Notes: generated by a model not told the origin, from the sequence alone. Numbered from the stretch's first letter, positions 34,170-43,272 are shown. The stretch: DNA of 64,000 nt from Pseudoneobacillus rhizosphaerae (GCF_917563885.1 NZ_CAKJTG010000006.1:62001-126000); one strand, 5' to 3'. Numbers and translations are program-made.

Positions 34170-34868
34170 ATGAAAATTGAAATGTGGACAGATTTTGCTT
34201 GACCATTTTGCTATATTGGCAAAAGGCATCTGGAGGATGCTATCAAACGAATAAATCAACCAGTCGAAGTAACGTATAGATGTTTTGAATTAGATCCAAC
34301 AATAGGGCGAGACGTAAAGGGAAATATTTATGATGCATTGGCTAGAAAATATGGCATGAGCGTAGCGCAAGCAAAAGCAAATACCCAAAATGTCGTTCAA
34401 ATGGCTAAAAGGGTTGGACTGGATTATCAGATGGATACGCTCATTTTAACGAATACCTTTGATGCCCATCGTTTGACGATGTTTGCAAAAACTCAAGGTT
34501 TAATGAAAGAAATGACGGAGCGTATTTTACATGCGTATTTCACCGAATCCAAGCATATCGGCGATCATGAAACATTAACACAGCTGGCAGTTGAAGTAGG
34601 TTTGGACCGTGAAGCTGTAGAAAAAATGCTTGCTAGCGATGAGATGGCAGACGCTGTTCGTGGGGATCAACAAACAGCAAAACAAATTGGTGTTACCGGT
34701 GTACCGTTCTTCCTTATTGATCAGAAATACGCCTTAACTGGTGCCCAGCCAACTGACGTGTTTGTACAGGTAATGGAAAAGGTAATCTCAGAGAATAAAA
34801 TCGTGGTTTTAAACAATGATGATGGCATGATTTGTGATGAAAACGGTTGTGAAATTCCTAAAAAGTAA
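34170..34868 (+). CDS. FrnE/DsbA-family oxidoreductase with in-frame TGA, candidate selenoprotein
   Basis: The ATG at 34170 follows AGGGAGG. Codon 11 is TGA (34200-34202). Read through, the start is MKIEMWTDFA-x-PFCYIGKR, where x is the first Cys of the CPFC active site in FrnE-type DsbA proteins. The rest is intact: 232 residues in all, with the cis-Pro loop TGVPFFLI and the helical insert. A hairpin of bacterial SECIS type follows the TGA. Either selenocysteine is inserted (UPFC redox site) or the gene has a nonsense mutation. An internal start, such as the methionine near 34338, would lose the redox motif. Selenocysteine machinery is not in this window. Confidence 0.7.
34226..34240 (+). 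promoter_or_regulatory. Candidate bacterial SECIS hairpin
   Basis: The stem GCATC / GATGC has loop TGGAG, which starts 28 bases after the TGA at 34200-34202. A G is the second base of the apical loop. Bacterial SECIS models ask for a short stem with a small loop 16-37 bases past UGA and a G within the first two loop positions, so this fits. The hairpin is within coding sequence and short, so chance occurrence is possible. Confidence 0.55.
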
Positions 34869-34874
34869 TTGAAT

Positions 34875-34917
34875 AGGACCAAACATATAGTCAATAATAT
34901 GTTTGGTTCTTTTATTT
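34875..34917 (+). terminator. Terminator after FrnE-like gene
   Basis: The hairpin GGACCAAACATAT / ATATGTTTGGTTC is followed by TTTTATTT, directly after the stop codon. It shows that the TGA-containing frame still ends in a normal transcript end. Confidence 0.8.
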
Positions 34918-35005
34918 ACTTCTGTTTTAAAATGTGTATCTATAACTCAGATAATAATTAACGTTTTGTACGACATAAAGATTAGCCTTAAAAAGGGGAA
35001 ATTTG

Positions 35006-36274
35006 ATGGAGATTATTCACAAAAAACTACTTGAATATAATATGGATCCAGACTTAACTCACTATCTAGCTGTTATCATTATGGTTCTGTTTATAGGAAT
35101 CGTGTGTATTATTGCGAACTTTATTACGAAGAAGGTAATCTTGAGAGTTATCACTAAAGTTGTAAATAGTACTAAATACACTTGGGATAATATGTTGATG
35201 GAAAGGAAGGTTTTTCGCAAGTTATCTCATATTGTTCCAGCTATTATTATTTTTTACTTTGCTCAAACATTCCCAGATTATCAACATTTGATTAAAAAAG
35301 GGGCTATTGCCTATCTAATCGTTGTAGGATTAATGGTTATTAATAGCTTTTTAAATGCATGTAATGATATTTATCTAACATTTGAAATTTCTAAGATTAA
35401 GCCAATCAAGGGCTATATTCAGGTAGCTAAGATTATTTTCTTCATCTTAGGTGGAATCGTCATTATTTCTAATCTGATGGGGGAAAGTCCTTTTATTCTA
35501 CTTAGTGGGATTGGTGCCTTATCTGCTGTTCTTTTGTTAGTGTTTAAAGATTCATTATTAGGACTTGTAGCTGGCATACAGTTAGCAGCGAATGATATGG
35601 TTCGTGTTGGTGACTGGATTGAAATGCCTAAATATGAAGCAGATGGGGATATCATTGATATCTCATTGAATACGGTTAAAGTTCAAAACTTTGATAAAAC
35701 GATTACTATGATCCCAAGCTACGCTCTTATATCCGACTCTTTTAAAAACTGGAGAGGAATGCAAAACGCCGGTGGACGTCGAATCAAGCGATCTTTATTT
35801 ATCGATACGAATAGTATCACATTTTGCACCGACGAAATGCTTGAGAAATTTAAAACAATCGATTATCTTTCCACCTACATAACGAATAAGGAAAGTGAAA
35901 TTGCTGAATACAATACAAAGTTTGATAATAATAGGCAAAATCGAGTAAATGGTCGGGCTTTAACAAATATCGGTGTATTCAGGGTGTATGTCACTCATTA
36001 CCTTCAAAATCACCCAGGAATCAGTCAGCAAATGACACTACTCGTAAGACAACTGGCACCAACTGAAAATGGTTTACCACTAGAAATTTATGCGTTTACC
36101 AATGATATTCGTTGGAATGTGTATGAATCAATACAATCCGATATTTTTGACCATCTTTTTGCAGTAGCAACGGAGTTTGGCCTTCATATTTTCCAGAATC
36201 CTTCTGGGAATGACTTTAAACATATGGTAGAGGAATCACGTGATAATGTTAGGATAAGAGAAACAAATTATTAA
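35006..36274 (+). CDS. MscS-family mechanosensitive channel
   Basis: 422 residues from the ATG after AAAAAGGGG. About five membrane helices are at the N-terminus. The MscS pore/beta-domain sequence is LSGIGALSAVLLLVFKD followed by GDWIEMP and GDIIDISLNTVKVQNFD. The long N-terminal part and C-terminus resemble the YbdG/miniconductance type rather than the short MscS. It releases solutes on hypo-osmotic shock. Single gene. Confidence 0.88.
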   Translation: MEIIHKKLLEYNMDPDLTHYLAVIIMVLFIGIVCIIANFITKKVILRVITKVVNSTKYTWDNMLMERKVFRKLSHIVPAIIIFYFAQTFPDYQHLIKKGAIAYLIVVGLMVINSFLNACNDIYLTFEISKIKPIKGYIQVAKIIFFILGGIVIISNLMGESPFILLSGIGALSAVLLLVFKDSLLGLVAGIQLAANDMVRVGDWIEMPKYEADGDIIDISLNTVKVQNFDKTITMIPSYALISDSFKNWRGMQNAGGRRIKRSLFIDTNSITFCTDEMLEKFKTIDYLSTYITNKESEIAEYNTKFDNNRQNRVNGRALTNIGVFRVYVTHYLQNHPGISQQMTLLVRQLAPTENGLPLEIYAFTNDIRWNVYESIQSDIFDHLFAVATEFGLHIFQNPSGNDFKHMVEESRDNVRIRETNY

Positions 36275-36465
36275 TGCTCATCACTCTTGTAAAGGCTCTT
36301 TTCGAACACTTTGTTGATATTTGGACCTATTTTAAAAGTATCCTCTTGTTTAGGCAGTATTTTGTAAGAAGAACTTACGAAAAGATGCCACGAAGTAAGA
36401 TTACGAACGGGGTCAACATGATTTCGAAAAGCAACAATATTTGCGAAACTGCCTTTATAAAAAAA

Positions 36466-36520
36466 AGGGGAAGGTTCTTCTACTTCAAATCGAAGCAATT
36501 GAACCTTCCCTGTGTTTTTC
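36466..36520. repeat. GGGAAGGTTC...GAACCTTCCC hairpin element
   Basis: The imperfect inverted repeat GGGGAAGGTTC / GAACCTTCCC has a TTC/GAA inner arm, an A run before it and TGTGTTTTT after it. Same build as the GGACGG elements. It sits between convergent genes and probably terminates both. Confidence 0.65.
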
Positions 36521-36541
36521 TTGTATTTAATTCCTTATTTC

Positions 36542-36967
36542 CTAATCTTCTTTTGAATTTTCAACGTATTTTTTAAAATTATCTAAAATCGCCTGCCAGC
36601 CGGCTTTTTGCATCTCAATAGGGTTGGTGCTTTCAGCATCAAAAGCTTCAATGACCTTTGTTTCGTTACCTTGACTAACAAAAGTGATAGAAACCTGTCT
36701 TCCATCACCTAAGGTATAAGAAATAGCCTCATGTAACCTAACATCATGATAAACGCCACCAAAATCAAATCCAAAACTACCATCTTTAGCTTCCATTCTT
36801 GTAAGGAATTTTCCGCCAACCTGCAAATCATTTTCAGCTATTGGAGTGTGCCAATCATCTGAAGCATTGTTCCATTTTGTTATATGAGTTGGTTCTGTCC
36901 ATAATTCCCATACCTTGTTAACTGGTGCTTGGACGGTTGTTTCTACAGTTATTTTAGATGTTTCCAT
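36542..36967 (-). CDS. SRPBCC/AHSA1-family protein
   Basis: 141 residues starting behind GAGAGGCG. The pattern VQAPVNKVWELWTEPTHITKWN near the start and GWQAILDNFKKYVE at the end is typical of AHSA1-type START-like proteins, which form a hydrophobic ligand pocket. In Bacilli these often act in stress response or as uncharacterised ligand binders. Ligand unknown. Confidence 0.88.
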   Translation of the reverse strand: METSKITVETTVQAPVNKVWELWTEPTHITKWNNASDDWHTPIAENDLQVGGKFLTRMEAKDGSFGFDFGGVYHDVRLHEAISYTLGDGRQVSITFVSQGNETKVIEAFDAESTNPIEMQKAGWQAILDNFKKYVENSKED

Positions 36968-37491
36968 TTATTTTGCGCCTCTCTTAATACTAAATTTTTT
37001 TTAGCGAATTCTTCACAATAGATGTCTGACACTATTGTAGGACATTTCAAAGCCTTACCCTATTCTAAATAGTAAAAAAATAGTTTATAAATGCAAGTTT
37101 TTATTTACTAACTAGTTTATTTTCGGCTCTTTTTTTGTGTTTAATACTTAAAAAAATAAAATAGCCATCACGGTGACTAATCTTATTGTTATAGTAAGTA
37201 TTTTTTAGATTGAAGGTTTCTACTTATTTTGTTAGATAAAGAAGTAACTAGTGATGATTCAGGGTTTCCTCTGAATTTTATGCCGAAGAGATGTTGAGGT
37301 ACATAGCTTTATGAGTTCCATGCTGTCTTTTAATTGGTTAAACCGGTTGTCCAATTGTCGATGGCGGTTAAAATCTGTTCCACCATAATATCACATCCTT
37401 TATCCATTCTATTATAGTTTATAATAGTAGAATAATCATCATACATTTTCATTGAATGTTAAAGCTAAAGTATTAGAAAGGTGTGTGTAAA
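36968..37491. other. Gene-free region with possible relic ORF
   Basis: About 520 AT-rich bases. On the minus strand a short frame near 37330-37390 starts with ATG behind AAAGGATG and reads VEQILTAIDN, like the opening of small Bacillus coiled-coil proteins. It then runs into a stop and continues in another frame (QLKDSM). This looks like a decayed small gene; nothing else is supported. Confidence 0.35.
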
Positions 37492-37818
37492 TTGTTTAAG
37501 GCAGTCTTACTTTTTACAATAGCTGGTGTTGCTGAAATCGGCGGTGGATATCTAATTTGGCAATGGTTACGGGAGGATAAACCTTCATATTTAGGAATCC
37601 TCGGAGGGATTGCATTAGTTTTATATGGGATTATTGCTACGATGCAATCATTTCCATCTTTCGGAAGAGTGTATGCTGCTTACGGAGGGGTTTTTATTGT
37701 CCTTTCAGTATTATGGGGCTGGGGCATAGATAAGAAAACACCTGATTTCTATGATTGGGTCGGTGCGGGTATATGTATTATTGGTGTTTCGGTGATGTTA
37801 TTAGCACCTCGTCATTAA
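37492..37818 (+). CDS. YnfA-family small membrane protein (UPF0060)
   Basis: 108 residues. TTG 37492 is chosen because it follows AAAGGTG at eight bases and gives the family's usual start ([18 protein letters not shown]). It has four membrane helices. The family resembles small multidrug-resistance transporters, but its substrate is not established. Single gene. Confidence 0.88.
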   Translation: MFKAVLLFTIAGVAEIGGGYLIWQWLREDKPSYLGILGGIALVLYGIIATMQSFPSFGRVYAAYGGVFIVLSVLWGWGIDKKTPDFYDWVGAGICIIGVSVMLLAPRH

Positions 37819-37909
37819 AATAAATTAATGCTTCCTATCAAATTTTATGTGAAATTTGAATAAATAGTTTCCGGTTTTGTCAGACTGTAAATAGGAAGGA
37901 GGGAATTTT

Positions 37910-38455
37910 ATGAAAAAACCAATTTCATTTATGCTGTTTTCAATTCTATTTTTGGTGGCTGGAATTGCTTTTGCTCAAGGTGTTTACGGGAATAAGGATG
38001 CAAAACAAGGTGATATGGATTCCTTTGTTATTGATTTAAAGAATAATAAAGGGGAAAGAATGGGGACGGCTTCTTTTGAGCATAGTGGAAATGTTCTAAG
38101 GTTGACTATTAATGCTTCTGGACTTACTCCAGGGAAGCATGGATTTCATATTCATGAAAATCCCATAGTAGGCAATGACTTTAACACTGCTGGAAGTCAT
38201 TTTAATCCGACTGGTAAAAAGCATGGTCACTTAAACCCTGAGGGACCTCATCTAGGTGATTTACTTAACCTTGAAGTGGATGCTAAAGGAAACGCTAATC
38301 AAACCTTTGAGCTTAAAGACTTAACCCTTGAAAAAGGAAAACCTAATAGCATCTTAGGTAAATCACTTATTATTCATGCCATGGAAGATGATTATAAGAC
38401 AGATCCATCAGGGAATTCGGGTGATCGAGTTGCAGGTGGGAATATTTTAAACTAA
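37910..38455 (+). CDS. Cu/Zn superoxide dismutase-like secreted protein
   Basis: 181 residues with a signal peptide (1-~22) that ends in AFA and has no lipobox. Copper ligands are visible in FHIHE and GSHFNP and in IIHAMEDD; zinc ligands in KKHGHLNPEGPHLGDL. The active-site Arg is in GDRVAGG. The protein has no cysteine, so the disulphide typical of Cu/Zn SOD is absent. B. subtilis YojM, a relative, is thought to lack some copper ligands; this one keeps them and may be active. It acts outside the membrane. Confidence 0.88.
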   Translation: MKKPISFMLFSILFLVAGIAFAQGVYGNKDAKQGDMDSFVIDLKNNKGERMGTASFEHSGNVLRLTINASGLTPGKHGFHIHENPIVGNDFNTAGSHFNPTGKKHGHLNPEGPHLGDLLNLEVDAKGNANQTFELKDLTLEKGKPNSILGKSLIIHAMEDDYKTDPSGNSGDRVAGGNILN

Positions 38456-38555
38456 CATAATAGAACACGTGGCTGGTTCATCTGCTTTTAGACTGAAGCA
38501 AAAGAGCTCTCCTCGTGTTTTATTTGATTTAGAAAATATGAAAGAAGGTAATGTA

Positions 38556-39410
38556 ATGCTGGAAAAACTAGCACAGAGGGTGTATTATATGCCTCATTAT
38601 TCAGAAACGGACCGTCCTACCTTAGGTTTAATTTGTGGTGATAATTTTAGTCTGATTGTTGATTCAGGGAATTCACCTGCACATGCAAGAGATTTTCTTA
38701 ATCTAGTAGAAAACATGGATGTATCGCCGGTAAAGGTTGTTGTCATTACACATTGGCATTGGGATCATGTCTTTGGTATTAAAACAATGGGCTTATTAAC
38801 GATAAGTCATGAGGAAACGAAGAAGAAAATAGAGTATATGAAAACCCTACAATGGGATGATGCTTCAATAGATAAGCGAGTGGAGACTGGTGAAGAAATT
38901 GAATTTTGTAGTGAAATGATAAAACGAGAAATGCCTACGCGCGAACATTTAGAATTGAAGGCGCCGGATCTAACATTTAATAATAAAATCGAAATTGATT
39001 TAGGTGGTATAAGTTGTGTTGTTGAACATGTTGGAGGGGTTCATTCACAGGATTCGTCCATTATTTATATTCCTGATGAAAAAGTAATGTTTCTTGGAGA
39101 TTGCATCTATCAGGATTTTTATAGTGGTGAATGGAGTTATGACAAGGACGAATTTAAATACCTAGTAGATAAAATAAATAAATATGATGTAAATTACTAT
39201 GTGACCGGTCATCAAACTCCGAAAACCCACGAAGAAATGTGGTTTATCTTTAATGATATAATAAGTATCGGAGAAATGGTTGGTGAAGAAGATTCTCTAG
39301 ATAAAGCAATCACTAGATTTAATGATGTAAGAAAGACAACGGCAAATGAAGAACAACTGGAGTTTATCCAAAACTTTGTGAACGGCAATCTAAAGAAAAA
39401 AAAGAAGTGA
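38556..39410 (+). CDS. MBL-fold metallohydrolase
   Basis: 284 residues from the ATG at 38556, eight bases after AAGG; the open frame reaches back to 38469 without a good site. The metal-binding motif THWHWDH (~69), VEHVGGVHSQDS (~155), FLGDC (~180) and a late TGH give a full metallo-beta-lactamase-fold di-metal centre. Substrate unknown. No close partner gene. Confidence 0.82.
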   Translation: MLEKLAQRVYYMPHYSETDRPTLGLICGDNFSLIVDSGNSPAHARDFLNLVENMDVSPVKVVVITHWHWDHVFGIKTMGLLTISHEETKKKIEYMKTLQWDDASIDKRVETGEEIEFCSEMIKREMPTREHLELKAPDLTFNNKIEIDLGGISCVVEHVGGVHSQDSSIIYIPDEKVMFLGDCIYQDFYSGEWSYDKDEFKYLVDKINKYDVNYYVTGHQTPKTHEEMWFIFNDIISIGEMVGEEDSLDKAITRFNDVRKTTANEEQLEFIQNFVNGNLKKKKK

Positions 39411-39492
39411 TCTGATTAGCTCTAGGTTAAGGTGTTCGGAAAATTTTTAATATGTGGAAAATTAATGTTTCTTACCAGAATCCGTTCAGGAA

Positions 39493-39518
39493 AGCCCCTA
39501 CTTTTAAGTATGGGGATG
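39493..39518. repeat. IS605-end-like hairpin upstream of tnpB
   Basis: CCCCTACTT / AGTATGGGG forms an imperfect hairpin with flanking AGC and ATGAACGG. It resembles the subterminal hairpins at IS200/IS605 ends. It may mark the left end of the tnpB element or a relic of another copy. Confidence 0.4.
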
Positions 39519-39604
39519 AACGGAACGGGTTTTTATTGCATAAAACTATCCATTTTGGTATTATGATTATAGGAACATATGTTTGATTTTAAGGAGTGAA
39601 CATT

Positions 39605-40948
39605 ATGGCAAGAGAAACAACTCCGTCATTCATCATTGAAATGGAAATGTTGGTATCGTCATCTACTCGCTCTACGATAGTAAAAGAATTGGAATGTAAT
39701 CGTGTGATATATAATACTGCACTGGGGCAATACCTTAAAAGAGAAGAACAAATGAAAAGAACGAAAAAATATAAAAGGATTTACAGTCAACTTAAAGCCA
39801 TAAATCGCAAAATAGAATCTAAAAAAAGGGATGAAACGGCTTTGATAAAGTTAGGAAAAGAGAGAGAAGGGCTCATCAAGAATCTTCAGTCTCTTCAGGG
39901 GGAGTTTGGTTTAACGGAATACTCCATGCATAATTATATTAAAGGGGTTCGTTCTCACTTCCAGAATACGGTTCATTCTCTTGTTGCACAAAAAACGGCG
40001 ACAAGAGCTTGGAATACCTTTAAGAAAAAACTATTCGGACAAGCTAGTAAGGTCAAATTTGTTAAAAAAGGCGAAATGAATACGTTTGAAGGGAAAAATA
40101 ACACCACAGGATGGATTTATAAAAATAGACATATCCAATACAACCTCAAGATGATCCCACTGATCATAAAAGAAAAAGATACATATGTAAAAGAAGCCCT
40201 CCATTATATCGATTCCATTGACCGTAGTATTAAAAGATTAAAACGAAAACTAGACCGTTCAAGACGAACGATGAATCCAGAAAACTTCGATGAAAAAGGC
40301 AGAATTAAAAAGGGTAAAAAAGTATGGAAATACTCTCATCGTTATAGAAAGTGCAAAAATCAATTAAAAGAGCTTTATCGAAAGCAAAGTTTATATCGAA
40401 AGTTTAGTCACCAATATGAGGCCAATCGAATTCTAACTCTTGGAAACACTTTTTTCATTGAAGAAATGAATTTTAAAGCACTCCAGAAGCGATCAAAAAA
40501 AACAGAAATAAGTGAAAAGACTGGAAAGTACAAAAAGAAAAAGCGGTTTGGAAAATCCATTGCCCAGAAAGCTCCTGCCATGTTTGTTCGTCTATTAGAA
40601 CAAAAGGTTTTACAGGCTGGAGGAACATTTAAGAAGGTTCAAACAACCAAGTTCAAAGCCAGTCAATATGACCACATATCTAATCAATATAACAAGAAAG
40701 AGTTAAAGGAAAGATGGCATAGTTTTGATGATGGGACTAACGTTCAAAGGGATTTGTACTCGGCGTTTTTACTTATGTGTTCGAACAATAGTGGAACTAA
40801 ATCAAAAAGATCATTGTGTATCGATCAATTTGATTTGTTTAAAAAACAGCATGACAAGAAAATAGAAAATCTTGAAAACCAACCAACACTAACATTAAAC
40901 TCGGGAATAAAAGTAAAAAATAAAAAGGCTACCAAAACGGTAGCTTAA
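39605..40948 (+). CDS. TnpB-family protein lacking the RuvC-I motif
   Basis: 447 residues from the ATG at 39605, nine bases after AAGGAG. It matches the ~450-residue Bacillus TnpB/OrfB subfamily: GWIYKNRHIQYNLKMIPLII (~170), a basic helix (KRKLDRSRR), the RuvC-II Glu in FFIEEMNF (~286) and the RuvC-III Asp in VQRDLYSAF (383). The block that should carry RuvC-I (GIDIG) between ~195 and 205 is missing: EALHY runs straight into DSIDRSIK. The frame is otherwise open. Without that Asp the RNA-guided nuclease should be inactive. No tnpA is present. It could be a decaying element or a domesticated repressor (TldR-like). Confidence 0.8.
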   Translation: MARETTPSFIIEMEMLVSSSTRSTIVKELECNRVIYNTALGQYLKREEQMKRTKKYKRIYSQLKAINRKIESKKRDETALIKLGKEREGLIKNLQSLQGEFGLTEYSMHNYIKGVRSHFQNTVHSLVAQKTATRAWNTFKKKLFGQASKVKFVKKGEMNTFEGKNNTTGWIYKNRHIQYNLKMIPLIIKEKDTYVKEALHYIDSIDRSIKRLKRKLDRSRRTMNPENFDEKGRIKKGKKVWKYSHRYRKCKNQLKELYRKQSLYRKFSHQYEANRILTLGNTFFIEEMNFKALQKRSKKTEISEKTGKYKKKKRFGKSIAQKAPAMFVRLLEQKVLQAGGTFKKVQTTKFKASQYDHISNQYNKKELKERWHSFDDGTNVQRDLYSAFLLMCSNNSGTKSKRSLCIDQFDLFKKQHDKKIENLENQPTLTLNSGIKVKNKKATKTVA

Positions 40949-41160
40949 TTGAAAATAATTGCGGTTTGATACGACCGGGACCATTAGGTCTAAAAAGAAA
41001 CAGCCGTTAATGACGACAGAGGTTGTCTTGGCTGTGAATGTTCATATTTTCTATAAGTCAGTTCCTGTTTCCAATACCGTTTTCTAATGGGAAAAGTGTG
41101 TGTACGAACATGAGAAGCTTATAGATAGTAGAACCCACCGCATTTATGCGTGTGGAGTAT
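40949..41160 (+). ncRNA. Candidate omega-RNA / right-end region of tnpB element
   Basis: The 3' side of tnpB normally encodes the guide RNA that ends at the element's right end. Here a hairpin (CCACCGCAT / ATGCGTGTGG, 41137-41157) precedes GAGTATCAG, a layout like IS605 right ends. If so, the guide would begin just after ~41165. The rest of the gap up to 41421 holds no gene. Placement is inferred from family layout, not proven. Confidence 0.4.
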
Positions 41161-41421
41161 CAGAAATGTAAGGAACTTTTTTATTGTACCTTTTTACCGA
41201 AAGGATTATGGGGCATTGGTGACAAAGGGTTTTTCTTGGATAAAGCTAACCCAAATCTAGGAAGAGGTAATTAATATAGAGATATTGTCAGAAAATTCGA
41301 ATGTATGGACCACTTCTTTAATAAAGTAAATATAGACGGGCGTAAAAGGGCTTTTTCTCGAAAAAACTGCCTGTACGTTTAGGAAAAGGATCTATGTTTA
41401 TTTATGAAAGGGAGTGGTTAT

Positions 41422-42249
41422 ATGCTGCATATTGTAGCTTGTATTAAGCAAGTACCTGACACCAAAATTATAAAAATGAATCCAAAAACAAACACGATGG
41501 ACCGCAGGACAGCGCCAGCGATTTTGAATCCTTATGACGCTCATGCCGTTGAGGAGGCAGTTCGTCTAAAGCATAAATATGGAGGAATCGTATCTGTTGT
41601 CACGATGGGACCGCCACCAGCGGTTTCGGCAATTAAAAAGTGTATTGAAATTGGCGCAGATGAAGGCTATTTAATTACAGACCGCCGGTTTGCGGGTGCA
41701 GATACATTGGCAACGAGCTATGCTGTGACAAAAGCGATTGAGAAAATAGCCAAAACAAGGCCAGTTGATTTGATTATTTGTGGAAAAATGTCCATCGATG
41801 GGGATACCGGTCAAGTCGGTCCCGGAATTGCGCGGAGGCTCGATATTCCACCACTGACATCTGTGAACAAAGTTGTAGAAATTAATCAAGAAGAAGGGTA
41901 TGCGATAGTCCATCGCAAGTTAGAGGATGGATATGAAGCTGTTCGTTCCACATTACCGTGTTTATTTTCCGTTGAAAAAACGATCAATGAAGTTCCATAT
42001 TCTCCGCTTCCAAACATGATAAAAGCGGCCAGATATACTCCACAAATCTGGTCGGTCGACGACCTAGAAGGTGTAGATATTACACAGCTTGGTTTGAAGG
42101 GGTCTCCAACCATAGTCTCCAAAGTATGGGCACCGCCTAAACCGGCAGGGGGATCGATACTAGAAGGCAACCCACGGGCACAAGTGGAGCAATTACTCTC
42201 TGTCCTGCTTGAAAAGAAAGAATTGTTTGAAGCAAAGGAGGGCGTGTAA
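41422..42249 (+). CDS. etfB: Electron transfer flavoprotein beta subunit
   Basis: 275 residues from the ATG at 41422, nine bases after AAAGGGAG. The opening LHIVACIKQVPDT and the AMP/FAD region (CGKMSIDGDTGQVGPGIARRL) are typical of EtfB/FixA. It pairs with the alpha subunit encoded next to carry electrons from FAD dehydrogenases to quinone or other acceptors. It is a little longer than housekeeping EtfB (~257). No dehydrogenase gene is adjacent, so the partner is unknown. Confidence 0.92.
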   Translation: MLHIVACIKQVPDTKIIKMNPKTNTMDRRTAPAILNPYDAHAVEEAVRLKHKYGGIVSVVTMGPPPAVSAIKKCIEIGADEGYLITDRRFAGADTLATSYAVTKAIEKIAKTRPVDLIICGKMSIDGDTGQVGPGIARRLDIPPLTSVNKVVEINQEEGYAIVHRKLEDGYEAVRSTLPCLFSVEKTINEVPYSPLPNMIKAARYTPQIWSVDDLEGVDITQLGLKGSPTIVSKVWAPPKPAGGSILEGNPRAQVEQLLSVLLEKKELFEAKEGV

Positions 42250-43272
42250 ATGGATTTCAAAGATTACAAAGGTGTTTGGGTATTCATTGAGCAAAAGGAT
42301 GATATGGTCGCATCTGTATCGCTAGAATTATTAGGTGCCGGAAGAAAGTTGGCAGACAAACGCGGTGTGGAATTGGCAGGTATTCTAATAGGTGAAAATG
42401 TTAAACATTTAACAAAGACCGTTTTTGAAGCTGGTGCAGATACCGTGTATGTTTATGATCAACCAATCTTTAAACATTACCGAACGGAATCCTATATGAA
42501 AGCGCTGCTGGATTGCAGTGATAAACATAAACCAGAAATTATCCTCTATGGGGCTACCTCCACTGGGAAAGACCTAGCAAGTGCGGTAGCCACCGATCTA
42601 CCGACAGGACTGACAGCAGATACAACAGAGCTCGATGTGGAAGAGGAAACAGGGTTACTATTAGCGAGCCGACCTGCATTTGGCGGAAATATTATGGCGA
42701 CTATTTTATGTAAAAAATATCGTCCACAGATGGCAACAGTTCGCTCCAAAGTCATGAAGGCACTTCCCCCTGAAATAGGGAGAACAGGAAAGATTGTTGA
42801 AGAAACTATATCTTTAAAAGAAGAAGATATTCGCACTAAAGTTCTAGAAATTGTGAAGGAAACAGTAAAGAAAGTAAAAATTGACGAAGCAGACATCATT
42901 GTCGCAGGCGGAAAAGGATTAGGGAGCTTCGATGGATTTCAGTTAATACACCGGTTGGCTGAAACTCTTGGAGGAGCGGTTGGTGCCAGCAGGGACGTGG
43001 TGGAAGCGGGTTGGATCGACCACCCTCATCAAGTAGGGCAAACCGGAGTAACAGTAACGCCAAAAATTTATTTTGCGATTGGAATTTCCGGGGCGATTCA
43101 ACATATTGTAGGAATGAAAAATTCAGGAATCATTATTGCCATTAATAAGGACAAAGAAGCTCCTATTTTCCAAAACTGTCATTATGGAATTGTAGGCGAT
43201 GCGTTTGAGATTGTGCCTTTACTAATTGAGATGTTTGAACATGCTTTAGCCAAGGAAAAAGTAACTAAATAA
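42250..43272 (+). CDS. etfA: Electron transfer flavoprotein alpha subunit
   Basis: 340 residues, starting right after the etfB stop. The C-terminal FAD-binding signature is complete: GLGSFDGFQLIHRLAETLGG, ASRDVVEAGWI, GQTG.TV.PKIYFAIGISGA and IIIAINKD. It forms the heterodimer with EtfB. Followed by a terminator at 43368. Confidence 0.93.
   Translation: MDFKDYKGVWVFIEQKDDMVASVSLELLGAGRKLADKRGVELAGILIGENVKHLTKTVFEAGADTVYVYDQPIFKHYRTESYMKALLDCSDKHKPEIILYGATSTGKDLASAVATDLPTGLTADTTELDVEEETGLLLASRPAFGGNIMATILCKKYRPQMATVRSKVMKALPPEIGRTGKIVEETISLKEEDIRTKVLEIVKETVKKVKIDEADIIVAGGKGLGSFDGFQLIHRLAETLGGAVGASRDVVEAGWIDHPHQVGQTGVTVTPKIYFAIGISGAIQHIVGMKNSGIIIAINKDKEAPIFQNCHYGIVGDAFEIVPLLIEMFEHALAKEKVTK

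Noticed and set aside
36274-36576. Plus-strand 100-codon ORF after the MscS gene
   Set aside because: No ribosome binding site; it runs through the hairpin element and into the 3' end of the opposite SRPBCC gene, with low-complexity coding. Treated as non-coding.
39605-41160. Active IS200/IS605 insertion sequence
   Set aside because: No tnpA is present and TnpB lacks RuvC-I, so the element is not expected to move on its own.
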